A DNA stretch of 44,707 nt from Balneolaceae bacterium. Lineage in GTDB: Bacteria; Bacteroidota; Rhodothermia; Balneolales; Balneolaceae. This document shows, piece after piece, positions 16,535 through 25,795 of the stretch. Location: assembly GCA_020832415.1 (NCBI GenBank), contig JAFIES010000006.1, forward strand, positions 1 to 44,707. Reading direction: 5' to 3'. The translations under genes and the position numbers were made by a program. The notes under the pieces were generated by a model that did no database searches, was not told the DNA's origin, and worked only from the letters and a program-made list of their open reading frames with translations. Position 1 is the first letter of the stretch, and the number at the start of each line of letters is the position of its first letter.

Positions 16535-19500
16535 ATGAATTATTTACAAAAAGAACTTTACAATTTGGTTCAGAAAGGCGGAAAAATATTGGATTTCATC
16601 CAAAATGTTTCGCTCGATGGAGTGTGGTACTGGGATTTGGAAAATCCCGAAAATGAATGGATGAGTGAGACTTTTTGGACAACATTTGGGTACAATCCGG
16701 CAGAAAAACCCCACAAAATATCAGCCTGGAAAGAGATTGTAAACAGAGATGATTTACAAAGAACAGAGAAAGCTATTGCCACCCATCTTGAAAACCCGGA
16801 CTCTGTTTTTGATGAAGTGCTTCGATACAAACATAAAGATGGCCATACAGTCTGGATTCGTTGTAAGGGTTTGGCTATTCGAAATGAAGATGGAAAACCG
16901 GTACGCATGCTGGGCACGCATACTGATATCAGCGAGGAGGTTCGAAAAGAGAGGTTTCTGGAAAAGTGTAATGCTGCTGCTAATATAGGTTATTGGGAAT
17001 TGGATGTTGAAAGTAATGATGTGCACTGGAGTGATACGACAAAGAAAATTCACGAAGTAGAAAGAGATTATCAGCCGGATATAAACAGTGCTATAGATTT
17101 TTATACTGAGGGTGAAAGCAGTGTTAAAATCAGAGAATTGGTAGAAAAAGCGTTAAGTGATGGTATATCGTATGATGCTGAACTACAGATAAAAACGGCC
17201 AAGAATCGGGTTATATGGGTTCGTGCTATGGGTCATGCGGAATTTTTTAATGACGTTTGTGTGCGTTTGTATGGATCCATTCAGGATATAAATGATCAAA
17301 AAGTAGCTGAATTAGCCCTTAAGGAAAGCCGCAACCGGTTTGAAATGCTCGTGGAAAATATTCCGGGAGCAACCTATCAATACACAGTTACCAAAAAAGG
17401 GGAAGATAAAGTGTTTGAGCTGGAATATATGTCTTCGTATATCTACGAGATAACCGGCTATAAAGCGTATGAATTCTCTGAAAAGGGTGAAATAAATATT
17501 AAAAACCTGATTTATGACGATGATCTGGATGAAGTTTTATCAGTTGTACATAGTGCAATAGATCGAAAAGAAAGTTGGCAGATTGATTACAGGATTAATC
17601 ACAAAGATGGTTCTGTAAGATGGATTAATGAAAAGGGAAACGTCTTTTCAGATACTAATCAAAATATCTGCAAACTTATAGGTGTAGTATTTGATTCAAC
17701 CAACGAGGTAGAATCAAAATTAAAACGTGCAGAAGAGAGGAACCTGCTTCGAACAATCATTGATAATGTACCGGTGAATATTTACATGAAGGACAAAGAC
17801 CGGAGAAAAATACTTGCCAACAAAGCTGAAGTAGAGTACTCGGGATTCAAAAATGAAGATGAAGTATTGGGCAAAACAGACGAAGATATTTATGATGACA
17901 AAATCGCTAAAAATTATTTAGATGAAGATCTCAAGGTACTGAATGAAGGGGTAAGCCTGAGGGGTTTAGAAAACGACATGGGGCATGGCCGTTGGGCACT
18001 TGTTTCTAAAATACCACTGCTTGATCGAAATGGCCATGTTGATGCAATTGTTGGAATAACTATAGACATAACAGAGAGGAAAAAAGCTGAACTAAAACTG
18101 AAAAAAAGTGAAGAGCAGTTCAGAAAAACATTTGAATACTCAGCAAATGGAATGGCCATCATATCGATGGATGGAACCTACATGCATGTTAATAAAGCAT
18201 ACGAAGAGATTCTTGGTTACACGAATGAGGAGTTAAAGAAATTAACATTCAGAGAGCTCTCACATCCGGATGATCTGACTGAAAACAATTTATTGATAAC
18301 AGAGCTGATTAGCGGCAAGCGGGACTACTACACAATGGATAAGCGGTATTTCCATAAAAATGGCGACGTGATTTGGGCACACCTTGCCGCGTCGATGATC
18401 AAAGATGAAACAGAGAATAGCTACTATTTCATTTCTCAGATTACAGACATCACCCGTGAAAAATCCGCACAGAAAGAGCTGAATAAAGCTTTAGAAAAGT
18501 TAGAAAGTATTCTGGCCGCAAGTACCCGGGTAGCTATTTTAGGAACCGATAGAAACGGTGTGATCACGTCTTTTAACAAAGGTGCAGAAAATCTGCTGGG
18601 TTACAAATCTGATGAAGCTATTGGAGTGTACACCCCGGTTAAATTTCATCTGAAGAAAGAGATCAAAAAAAGGGTAAAAGAGCTTGGTGAAGAAGTTGAA
18701 AAATTTACTGATTTCGAAATTCTGACACATTTTGCCAGAAAAAAGAAGTTTGATACATCAGAGTATACCTTTGTACGGAAAGACAGAAGCAAACTCCCGG
18801 TTCAGCTTACCATAACAGAGATTAGAAATGCTGAGAAAGAGCTAATCGGTTACCTCGGTATTGCAAGTGACATAACAGAGCTAAAACGAAGAGAAGATGA
18901 GTTAAAAATGCTTCTTGAATTGAACAAAGACCAAAATGAACGACTGTTGAATTTTGCACACATTGTATCGCACAATCTTAAAGGTCATGCTGCTAATTTT
19001 ACAATGATTATGGATTTACTGAAAACGGAAAAAAATCCGGAAGAGATAAAACAGTTTATCGATATGCTGTTATCTGCATCAGAAAACCTTAGCGATACGG
19101 TGAAGAATCTTAATGATGTGGTTGAATCCAATGTAAAAACAAGTGAGGCAGCAAAACCGATAAAAATTAAAGACTCTTTTGATATTGCTCTGGGAAATTT
19201 AAACGCCATTGCGAGAACTGCAGATGCAAAAATTAATGTTGATATAAACGAAGATGAGTCCGTAATTGCCGTACCTGCTTACATGGAAAGCATCTTTCAT
19301 AATTTAATCAGTAACGCGATCAAGTACCGCTCATCGGATCGAAAGCCAGTAATTAATATATCAACATCCAACTCCGGAGTTTATAAATTAATCACCGTGC
19401 AGGATAACGGCCTTGGAATTGATCTTGAAAAATATGGTGCAAAGCTGTTTGGCATGTACAGCACGTTTCATGGTAATGAGGATGCAAGGGGTATTGGTTT

Positions 19501-19600
19501 GTTCATCACAAAAAATCAGATTGAATCGATGAATGGAAAAATTGAAGCAGAGAGTGAGGTAGGCAAGGGTTCTGTTTTTCGGGTGTATCTGCCAAAATAA
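16535..19600 (+). CDS. Six-PAS-domain sensor histidine kinase
   Basis: A 1021-residue cytoplasmic kinase without membrane segments. Six PAS/PAC units occupy roughly 20-135, 140-258, 262-395, 400-518, 520-650 and 655-795; each ends in a PAC-like phrase such as MLGTHTDISEE or IVGITIDITERK. The dimerisation/phosphoacceptor region contains IVSHNLKGHAAN with His813. The ATPase domain (about 900-1020) has NLISNAIKY (N box, Asn927), DNGLGIDL (G1) and ARGIGLFITKN (G2), ending VGKGSVFRVYLPK. There is no receiver or output domain, and no response regulator gene adjoins it. Ligands of the PAS units are unknown. Confidence 0.93.
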   Translation: MNYLQKELYNLVQKGGKILDFIQNVSLDGVWYWDLENPENEWMSETFWTTFGYNPAEKPHKISAWKEIVNRDDLQRTEKAIATHLENPDSVFDEVLRYKHKDGHTVWIRCKGLAIRNEDGKPVRMLGTHTDISEEVRKERFLEKCNAAANIGYWELDVESNDVHWSDTTKKIHEVERDYQPDINSAIDFYTEGESSVKIRELVEKALSDGISYDAELQIKTAKNRVIWVRAMGHAEFFNDVCVRLYGSIQDINDQKVAELALKESRNRFEMLVENIPGATYQYTVTKKGEDKVFELEYMSSYIYEITGYKAYEFSEKGEINIKNLIYDDDLDEVLSVVHSAIDRKESWQIDYRINHKDGSVRWINEKGNVFSDTNQNICKLIGVVFDSTNEVESKLKRAEERNLLRTIIDNVPVNIYMKDKDRRKILANKAEVEYSGFKNEDEVLGKTDEDIYDDKIAKNYLDEDLKVLNEGVSLRGLENDMGHGRWALVSKIPLLDRNGHVDAIVGITIDITERKKAELKLKKSEEQFRKTFEYSANGMAIISMDGTYMHVNKAYEEILGYTNEELKKLTFRELSHPDDLTENNLLITELISGKRDYYTMDKRYFHKNGDVIWAHLAASMIKDETENSYYFISQITDITREKSAQKELNKALEKLESILAASTRVAILGTDRNGVITSFNKGAENLLGYKSDEAIGVYTPVKFHLKKEIKKRVKELGEEVEKFTDFEILTHFARKKKFDTSEYTFVRKDRSKLPVQLTITEIRNAEKELIGYLGIASDITELKRREDELKMLLELNKDQNERLLNFAHIVSHNLKGHAANFTMIMDLLKTEKNPEEIKQFIDMLLSASENLSDTVKNLNDVVESNVKTSEAAKPIKIKDSFDIALGNLNAIARTADAKINVDINEDESVIAVPAYMESIFHNLISNAIKYRSSDRKPVINISTSNSGVYKLITVQDNGLGIDLEKYGAKLFGMYSTFHGNEDARGIGLFITKNQIESMNGKIEAESEVGKGSVFRVYLPK

Positions 19601-19632
19601 AAATGGCGCAACAAGTATTGAACTTGTGCGCC
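19594..19632 (-). terminator. Terminator of the minus-strand stress-like cluster
   Basis: GGCGCA/CAAG (19605-19615) pairs with CTTG/TGCGCC (19623-19632), with one bulged A. Read on the minus strand, the stem is followed by ATTTTTATTTT. It lies 31 bp after the lmo0937-like stop and overlaps the end of the kinase gene. Confidence 0.75.
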
Positions 19633-19662
19633 ACTATCGTGTTTGCTCTATGTATAAGCCTG

Positions 19663-19818
19663 CTAAACCGGCCTGCGCCCTCTTATTAAATCCAGCAAAA
19701 TAGATACAACGGCAATTACAATTAATATGTGAATCAAGCCGCCGAGAGAATAGCCAACAACACCTATCAACCATCCTATTACCATGATAACAGCTATCAA
19801 ATAAAGTAAAGATCTCAT
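19663..19818 (-). CDS. Small lmo0937-family membrane protein
   Basis: A 51-residue protein read directly from the sequence. It begins MRSLLYLIAVIMVIGWLIG, has a second hydrophobic helix (LIHILIVIAVVSILLDLI) and ends RGRRPV. Two short helices with a central G-rich turn and a basic tail match the lmo0937/DUF5670 family of tiny membrane proteins found in stress loci. A strong AGGAGA site lies 6-7 bases before the ATG. It is the third gene of a minus-strand group with the coiled-coil lipoprotein and CsbD, and a terminator follows. Confidence 0.85.
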   Translation of the reverse strand: MRSLLYLIAVIMVIGWLIGVVGYSLGGLIHILIVIAVVSILLDLIRGRRPV

Positions 19819-19889
19819 TTTGTCTCCTGTTTATTATGATTTGTGGCCGGAAATAGTTGTAATCCGGCCTGTTCTAAGATGATCCCTCA

Positions 19890-20288
19890 CTAGAAGAGAT
19901 CTTCCAGCTCATTCACCCAGTCATCCAAAGTCGAGGCAATTGAATCGTATGTATCTTCGGCACCTGATTTAACGCTGGACCAGGTATCTTCAGAGGCTCT
20001 TTGCACATCATCAATTGCTCGGTCGAGATCTGATCGTTCACCACGCAGCTCATCGTATGCATTCGTGAGACTTTCATCTGCTTCGTCCCCGGCAGCTTCA
20101 ATTCGCGAGCCGATTTCTTCAATCTGCTCATCCAGATCATCCCGGAGAGATTCAAGATTGCTTACCAATTCACTGCGCTCTTCTTCAAATTGCTCAGCTG
20201 CAGTATCGTCGGAACTTTCTCCGCATTGTACCAAAAAAAGTGTTCCGGCCATAAAAATGATAGCCAATATAAATGTTGAATATTTCAT
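19890..20288 (-). CDS. Coiled-coil lipoprotein
   Basis: A 132-residue protein with a lipoprotein signal (hydrophobic 5-19, lipobox LVQC, Cys22). It is then almost entirely acidic helix rich in E, D, S and A with heptad-like spacing (EERSELVSNLESLRDDLDEQ). No enzymatic motif is visible. It should be anchored by lipid to the envelope as a helical rod. It lies between CsbD and the small lmo0937-like membrane protein, so a general-stress or envelope role is plausible but unproven. Confidence 0.75.
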   Translation of the reverse strand: MKYSTFILAIIFMAGTLFLVQCGESSDDTAAEQFEEERSELVSNLESLRDDLDEQIEEIGSRIEAAGDEADESLTNAYDELRGERSDLDRAIDDVQRASEDTWSSVKSGAEDTYDSIASTLDDWVNELEDLF

Positions 20289-20334
20289 GTTGATTGTATT
20301 TTAGATTAGACAGGTTTATTGTTGGTGAGTAGTA

Positions 20335-20526
20335 TTAATCCAAGAGATTTTTGATATCGGATTCTATTTCATCTTTGGTTTTTCCCAGGCTTTTTTGAAG
20401 CTTGCCTAAAAACTCATCTTCTTTCCCTTCTGTATATGTAAGGTCATCGTCAGTCAGATCACCATATTTTTGCTTCAGCTTTCCCTTTAGTTCATTCCAA
20501 TTCCCCTTAATTCTTAAGTCGCTCAT
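20335..20526 (-). CDS. CsbD family stress protein
   Basis: A 63-residue hydrophilic protein with the CsbD signature: RIKGNWNELKGKLKQKYGDLTDDDL near the N-terminus, then GKEDEFLGKLQKSLGKTKDE. In Bacillus the family belongs to the sigma-B general stress response; the molecular role is unknown. It is the first gene of a three-gene minus-strand group. An AT-rich 5' region (20527-20570) would contain the promoter. Confidence 0.9.
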   Translation of the reverse strand: MSDLRIKGNWNELKGKLKQKYGDLTDDDLTYTEGKEDEFLGKLQKSLGKTKDEIESDIKNLLD

Positions 20527-20699
20527 AATATTGTATATATAGTTTAAATAAATATTTACAGTACTATAAACAGGGATTGTCGGATAAAGTTCCCTCTAAA
20601 CACATTTAAGGCAATGAATTACCAAATATGGGCTAATTAAATCATTGAGAAACAAGTATCTATTTAACGAGAGTTTGATATAAAAACGAATAATATGAC

Positions 20700-20865
20700 T
20701 GAACCCGTCATATTGAGCGCATCCCGATGCAGTTCAATCGGGAGAAGTCGCTCATTTTTTGCACGCGTAGCGATATATGAGTTTTCGACTTCGTCCCTCC
20801 TGAAAAGCGTCGGGACTGCGCTCTAACTGACGATTCCTTTAATTGTTAGATCGAACTCACGTTAT
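20700..20865. repeat. Dispersed intergenic repeat, copy C (mosaic)
   Basis: This gap between csbD and the prolyl oligopeptidase gene has no ORF. It contains GCTCATTTTTTGCACGCG (20751-20768), nearly the same as the block inside copy A, and ends with AGATCGAACTCACGTTA (20849-20864), the family terminus. The rest, including GTCATATTGAGCGCATCCC, is different, so the copy looks mosaic. Region 20527-20699 shows nothing I recognise. Confidence 0.5.
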
Positions 20866-20894
20866 TTAGAGAAAAAGAAAGAGTAAAGAAGGGC

Positions 20895-20935
20895 AAAAAA
20901 TAGAAATAGCCCGATAGATTCAAGCCTATCGGGCT
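20895..20935 (-). terminator. Terminator of the prolyl oligopeptidase gene
   Basis: A perfect 10-bp stem, AGCCCGATAG (20908-20917) with CTATCGGGCT (20926-20935), lies 14 bp past the stop. On the minus strand it is followed by ATTTCTATTTTTT. Confidence 0.85.
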
Positions 20936-20948
20936 CTGTATGGAAAGG

Positions 20949-23126
20949 TCATTGAAATGGATTGAGCCCCATGTTGAACCACATGAATGCGTACTTATCA
21001 GCCCACTCATTAATTACAGATTCTGTGGATCTTCCGGCACCATGCCCGGCCCGGGTCTCAATGCGAATGAGTACAGGGTTTTCACCGGCATGTTTATCCT
21101 GTAATTCAGCTGCAAATTTAAATGAGTGAGCCGGTACAACGCGGTCATCATGATCGGCAGTGGTAATCATCGTGGATGGATATACGGTTCCTGCCGTTAC
21201 ATTATGAACCGGTGAATATCCCAGCAGATATTGAAACATCTCTTCACTCTCTTCAGACGTTCCGTAATCAAATGCCCACCCCGCTCCTGCCGTGAAGGTG
21301 TGATAACGAAGCATGTCCAGCACTCCTACAGCAGGAAATGCCACGGCTGCAAGGTCCGGCCGCTGATTCATTACAGCACCCACCAGTAACCCACCGTTTG
21401 ATCCGCCGGAGATGGCTATTTTATCGTGTGAAGTGTATCCGTTCTCAACCAGAAATTCGCCGGCAGCAATAAAATCATCAAATACATTCTGTTTGTTGAG
21501 TTTGGTTCCGGCAAGATGCCATTCACGTCCATATTCCCCGCCGCCGCGTATATTTGGCTGGGCGTAGATTCCGCCATTTTCGAGGAGAATCAGCCGGGTC
21601 ACACTAAAGCTTGGCCTCAAACTCACATTGAAACCGCCATACGCATAGAGATAGGTTGGGTTGCTGCCATCCATCTCCAATCCCTTTTTGTAGGTGATGA
21701 ACATAGGTACACGCGTACCGTCTTTACTCTCATAAAACACCTGTTCAGTAACATAATCCTCGGGATTGAAATCCATCTCCGGGGTCCAGTATAGCTCGGA
21801 TATTCCGTTTTGTATATCGTACCGGAAGATGGTAGATGGATATGTGAACGACGTGAACGTGTAGTAGAGATGGGTGTCATCTTTACGCGCTGAGAAACCT
21901 CCTGCAGTGCCGATAGCCGGTAGTTCAACTTCTCGGATCTCATTTCCTGAATAATCAAATTGCCTGATTTCAGTTTGAACATCAACCAGGTAGTTGGCAA
22001 AGAAATATCCGCCGGCGGAGCTCACACTCAATACATGATCAGTTTCAGGGATTACATCTTCCCAGTTTTCCTGGGATGTATCTGCAACAGGAGCCTTTAC
22101 AAGCCGGTAATTACGGGCATTTTTGTTTGTGTGGATGTAGATGTAATTTTCATCTGTATCGATCACATTGTGGGTATTGTCGAAATTATCAACAACCGGA
22201 ATAATTCCGCTTCCCTCGCGGGTTAGATCTTTCAGATATAACTCATTCCCCGTAGTGCTTACCGCAGCTGAGATGATCAAAAATCGCTGATCTTCAGATA
22301 CCCCGCCGCCAACATATCTTCTGGGTGTCTCCTCACCACCAAAAACCAGCTGATCATCGCTTTGTGGTGTACCAACCCGATGGAAATAGAGTTTATGGAG
22401 ATCGGTCATGGCCGATAACTGGCTGCCATCCGGCGCCTCATAACTGCTGTAATAAAACCCTTCATTCTTATACCAGGAAATGCCCGAAAACTTGATATCA
22501 GTTAAAGTATCGCCAATCGCTTCAAGGCTTTCTGTATCAATCACAATGATTTTTCGCCAGTCGGACCCTCCCTCGGAAATGGCATAGGCTGCCATACTTC
22601 CATCTTTGGTAAAGCTCAGGCTTGCCAGGGATGTGGTGCCATCCTCAGAAAATGTATTTGGATCGAGAAACACTTCAGGTTCACCATCAAGCTCTTTAGT
22701 TCTTAAAATTACGGAGTGATTCTGAAGGCCGTCATTACGGCTGAAATAGTAAAAATCTCCATGTTTCGTCGGAGAACTTACTCTCTCGTAGTTCCAGTGT
22801 TCAGTGAGCCGCTCTTTGATCTGGTCACGAAACGGAATCTGGTCCAGATAATCAAACGTCACTTCATTCTGTGCCCGCACCCATGCTGCGGTTTCATCAG
22901 AAAGATCATCCTCCAGCCAGCGGTAAGGATCGGCCACGTCAGTACCGAAATAGGTATCCACAACATCACCTTTTCGGGTTTCGGGATAAGGCTTGAGGGT
23001 GGCTGTTTCATTTGTAACCGGCTGTTCATTTAACTGTTGGTTTGATGATATGTTCACTTCTAAAACCTCCTGTTGTTTGCAACCGGCAAAAAGTAATAGA
23101 GCCAAAGGCAGTACTATTTTTTTCAT
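20949..23126 (-). CDS. Prolyl oligopeptidase (S9A), lipoprotein
   Basis: A 725-residue serine peptidase that cleaves short peptides after proline. The N-terminus MKKIVLPLALLLFAGC is a lipoprotein signal (Cys16), so the enzyme is envelope-anchored rather than cytosolic. The seven-bladed propeller follows YPETRKGDVVDTYFGTDVADPYRWLED. The catalytic domain has the nucleophile Ser576 in ISGGSNGGLLVG, Asp661 in DHDDRVVP and His695 in AGHGAGRS. Length is typical (about 700). It is monocistronic, with its own terminator and a 113-bp gap to the kinase gene upstream. Confidence 0.95.
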   Translation of the reverse strand: MKKIVLPLALLLFAGCKQQEVLEVNISSNQQLNEQPVTNETATLKPYPETRKGDVVDTYFGTDVADPYRWLEDDLSDETAAWVRAQNEVTFDYLDQIPFRDQIKERLTEHWNYERVSSPTKHGDFYYFSRNDGLQNHSVILRTKELDGEPEVFLDPNTFSEDGTTSLASLSFTKDGSMAAYAISEGGSDWRKIIVIDTESLEAIGDTLTDIKFSGISWYKNEGFYYSSYEAPDGSQLSAMTDLHKLYFHRVGTPQSDDQLVFGGEETPRRYVGGGVSEDQRFLIISAAVSTTGNELYLKDLTREGSGIIPVVDNFDNTHNVIDTDENYIYIHTNKNARNYRLVKAPVADTSQENWEDVIPETDHVLSVSSAGGYFFANYLVDVQTEIRQFDYSGNEIREVELPAIGTAGGFSARKDDTHLYYTFTSFTYPSTIFRYDIQNGISELYWTPEMDFNPEDYVTEQVFYESKDGTRVPMFITYKKGLEMDGSNPTYLYAYGGFNVSLRPSFSVTRLILLENGGIYAQPNIRGGGEYGREWHLAGTKLNKQNVFDDFIAAGEFLVENGYTSHDKIAISGGSNGGLLVGAVMNQRPDLAAVAFPAVGVLDMLRYHTFTAGAGWAFDYGTSEESEEMFQYLLGYSPVHNVTAGTVYPSTMITTADHDDRVVPAHSFKFAAELQDKHAGENPVLIRIETRAGHGAGRSTESVINEWADKYAFMWFNMGLNPFQ

Positions 23127-23239
23127 ATTCTAAGATGGTTGGTTAACGGCATATTAAATCAGACTGAAAAAGTACGTCATTTTAAAATTTATTCACTCAT
23201 CAACGACGAGAAAAAATAGTTCATTGTATCAGGCACGAA

Positions 23240-25795
23240 TTATTTGTCAGAATTTTGAAACTCCGAAAGTAGCTCACTGAAAGACTCTGCTGCAGATGAA
23301 TTCCCATTGTATTCATTCAATTCGATAAGAGCTTTGAGGGTCTCTGTTTTTATGATACGTAAGTTCTCACTGTCTGAATCTGAAACAATTTCAAAATTGG
23401 TAGTTAACAACTCTTCTGCAAGATCAAATTGGTTGAGCTGCAGATTACAAATAGCATAATCGAGCCGGGCAGAGAGCACACGTGGATGCTGCGGGTTTAA
23501 GACAGAACTGATTAACTGATACGTCTCTTCAAGGTGGGGTTCTGCTTTTTCCGGTTTGCCATTGTTCAGGTGCATTCTTCCAAGAGCCTGCAAAACCGGC
23601 CTTTTTAGCGGGTGAGAATTTTCAAATTTGGTTTCAATCATCTTTATCAAATCCAGGTAGATTTCTTCAGCTGCAATGAAGTATCCACGATCAGCAAGAA
23701 AATCAGCAAGAGCTTTTCGGCTCATACCGGTTTCAATATGATTTTCGCCAAAAACCTGAAGTCTGATTTCAAGGGCACGCCTGAGATTGGCCTCGGCAAC
23801 CGTGTATTCGCCCGACTGAAGCTGAACTCTCGCAAGTTGTACCCGGGTTTCAGCGGTTGAGGGGTGAAACTCTCCGTATGTTTTCTGGTAAATCTCAAGT
23901 GCATGAATCAGCAGCTCTTTAGCTTCATCAATTCTGCCTAGCGGAGAAATGGAACTGCTCAACCCATAATAACTTGCGGCAACCTCCGGGTGATCTTCTC
24001 CCACCAGGTTTAATCGCATATCAAGGGCTTCCCTGTGCAACTGTTCAGCCGTTTCGAAATCCCTGCGAACATTCAACATCATGGCATTCGTAAAAAGACT
24101 GCCGGCATACTCCCTGCTCTCCAGTCCGGGATGCTGACGGTAAATTTCTAATGCTCGGTTAAAATAATTGTCTGATTCCCGATAATTTCCAAGATGATGC
24201 ATCACTGTACCCAGATTATAGAACGTGTTGGCCAGCTCAACCTCTTCATGCTGGTTAAGTTCATTTCTCAGGTCCAGGGCTGTTTGCAGGATTGGGTAGG
24301 CACGGTCATATTCTCCCAGTTCACGATAAACACGCCCCACAATATCAAACATCTGGGCCTGAATTTCCGGTTGATCATCCAGCTGCGATGCCTGCCCGAT
24401 TCCCCGCTCCAGCAATACATTTGCAGTTACGGTATCACCCAGGCTTTCATAGGGGTCGCCGGCTTCGAACATTCCCATTAAAAAGCTGACTACCTGCTCC
24501 GATTTTTCAGCCTCAAGCTGTGCCTGCTGCAGCGCCTGGCCGGTTTTTTGGGAATGCCAGGTGATGGTGAAAGCATAACCGCACAAAATAAGTGCGAAAA
24601 TAAGAATAGCCGCTGTTTCGAATGGCCTGCGTTTTACAAGCTTGCGGACCCTGTACGACAGGGATTGCGGATGAGCAAAAACCGGACGGCTTTCGAGATA
24701 ATTCTGAATATCATCAGCCAGCTGGGCAACTGATGAGTATCGCATTTCAGGCTCTTTTCTCAATGCCATTATCACAATAGTATCCAAATCGCCCTTTAGC
24801 CTATGAGAAACCTTTTGAGCTGGTGAATCTGATTCTGATCCTGAGGAATAATCAGCTGCTTTGCTCGGTAGTTCAGGTGCGGTTTCGCAGATCTGGTATT
24901 CAATTTCACCCGGGGTTTTACCAGCTGTTTGAATAGGAATAGAACCTGACAAAAGCTGATAGAGCAAAACTCCGAGTTGGTACACATCAGTGTGGGTGGT
25001 AATCGGGTCACCTTTTATCTGTTCGGGGCTTGCATAGGCTGGAGTTAAAGGTATCAGGCCTTCACGGTTAACGTCAGGCCGGGTAGCAGAGATATCGTCC
25101 TTAACTATTTTTGCGATTCCAAAATCGAGCAGTTTTACGTTGCCATCTGCCGTTACGAGAATATTTGATGGCTTGATATCTCTGTGAACAATCAAATTTT
25201 GATGTGCATATTCCACAGCCTTGCATACTTCTAAAAAAAGATTTAACCGTTCTTTAAGGTTGAGTTTATTGTCTTGGCAAAATTGGTCTATGGGCTTTCC
25301 CTCTACATAATCCATCACATAGTATGGAAGGCCGTTGCCGGTAACTCCGCCATCCAGCAGGCGGGCAATGTTGGGATGTTTCAGCGAAGCAAGTATCTGG
25401 CGTTCCGTTCTGAAACGGTCAATTTGCCATTGTGTGGCAAATGGGCTGTTGATGATTTTCAGAGCGGCCTGTTGTTCAAATTCTCCATCAGCCCGTTCTG
25501 CAAGAAAAACCGTACCCATACCCCCCTCTCCAAGGCGTTTTATAATTTGATATTTACCCGGCAATTCGTGGCTCAGATTCTCAGCGTTTAATGATTTAAA
25601 AACAGGTTCTTTAATATGGCCGATATCTTCATCCAGTAAACTTGGTGAATCGTGTGCTACCAGCAGAGATCTCACCTCCCGGATTACCTCTTTATTCCCC
25701 CCGCTTGCGATTTCGATGAACTCTTCACGTTTATCTTTGGGCAGCGTCAGAGCTTCAGAGAATATGGATTTGATATGTTGCCACTGGTTTTTCAC
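23240..25795 (-). CDS. Membrane Ser/Thr protein kinase with TPR sensor region
   Basis: An 851-residue PknB-type kinase. The cytoplasmic kinase domain spans about 80-370: GEGGMG at 89-94, catalytic Lys113, HRDIKPSN starting at 204, DFG at 224-226, then SPEQIKGDP. A single membrane helix (about 395-412, AAILIFALILCGYAF) is followed by an extracytoplasmic TPR array (about 450-840, repeated GEYDRAYPILQTALDL-like units). The start is GTG at 25795, overlapping the sigma-factor stop (GTGA), so the two are coupled. The N-terminal 75 residues are a short helical segment common in this kinase group. It probably controls, or is controlled with, the ECF factor. Confidence 0.93.
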   Translation of the reverse strand: MKNQWQHIKSIFSEALTLPKDKREEFIEIASGGNKEVIREVRSLLVAHDSPSLLDEDIGHIKEPVFKSLNAENLSHELPGKYQIIKRLGEGGMGTVFLAERADGEFEQQAALKIINSPFATQWQIDRFRTERQILASLKHPNIARLLDGGVTGNGLPYYVMDYVEGKPIDQFCQDNKLNLKERLNLFLEVCKAVEYAHQNLIVHRDIKPSNILVTADGNVKLLDFGIAKIVKDDISATRPDVNREGLIPLTPAYASPEQIKGDPITTHTDVYQLGVLLYQLLSGSIPIQTAGKTPGEIEYQICETAPELPSKAADYSSGSESDSPAQKVSHRLKGDLDTIVIMALRKEPEMRYSSVAQLADDIQNYLESRPVFAHPQSLSYRVRKLVKRRPFETAAILIFALILCGYAFTITWHSQKTGQALQQAQLEAEKSEQVVSFLMGMFEAGDPYESLGDTVTANVLLERGIGQASQLDDQPEIQAQMFDIVGRVYRELGEYDRAYPILQTALDLRNELNQHEEVELANTFYNLGTVMHHLGNYRESDNYFNRALEIYRQHPGLESREYAGSLFTNAMMLNVRRDFETAEQLHREALDMRLNLVGEDHPEVAASYYGLSSSISPLGRIDEAKELLIHALEIYQKTYGEFHPSTAETRVQLARVQLQSGEYTVAEANLRRALEIRLQVFGENHIETGMSRKALADFLADRGYFIAAEEIYLDLIKMIETKFENSHPLKRPVLQALGRMHLNNGKPEKAEPHLEETYQLISSVLNPQHPRVLSARLDYAICNLQLNQFDLAEELLTTNFEIVSDSDSENLRIIKTETLKALIELNEYNGNSSAAESFSELLSEFQNSDK

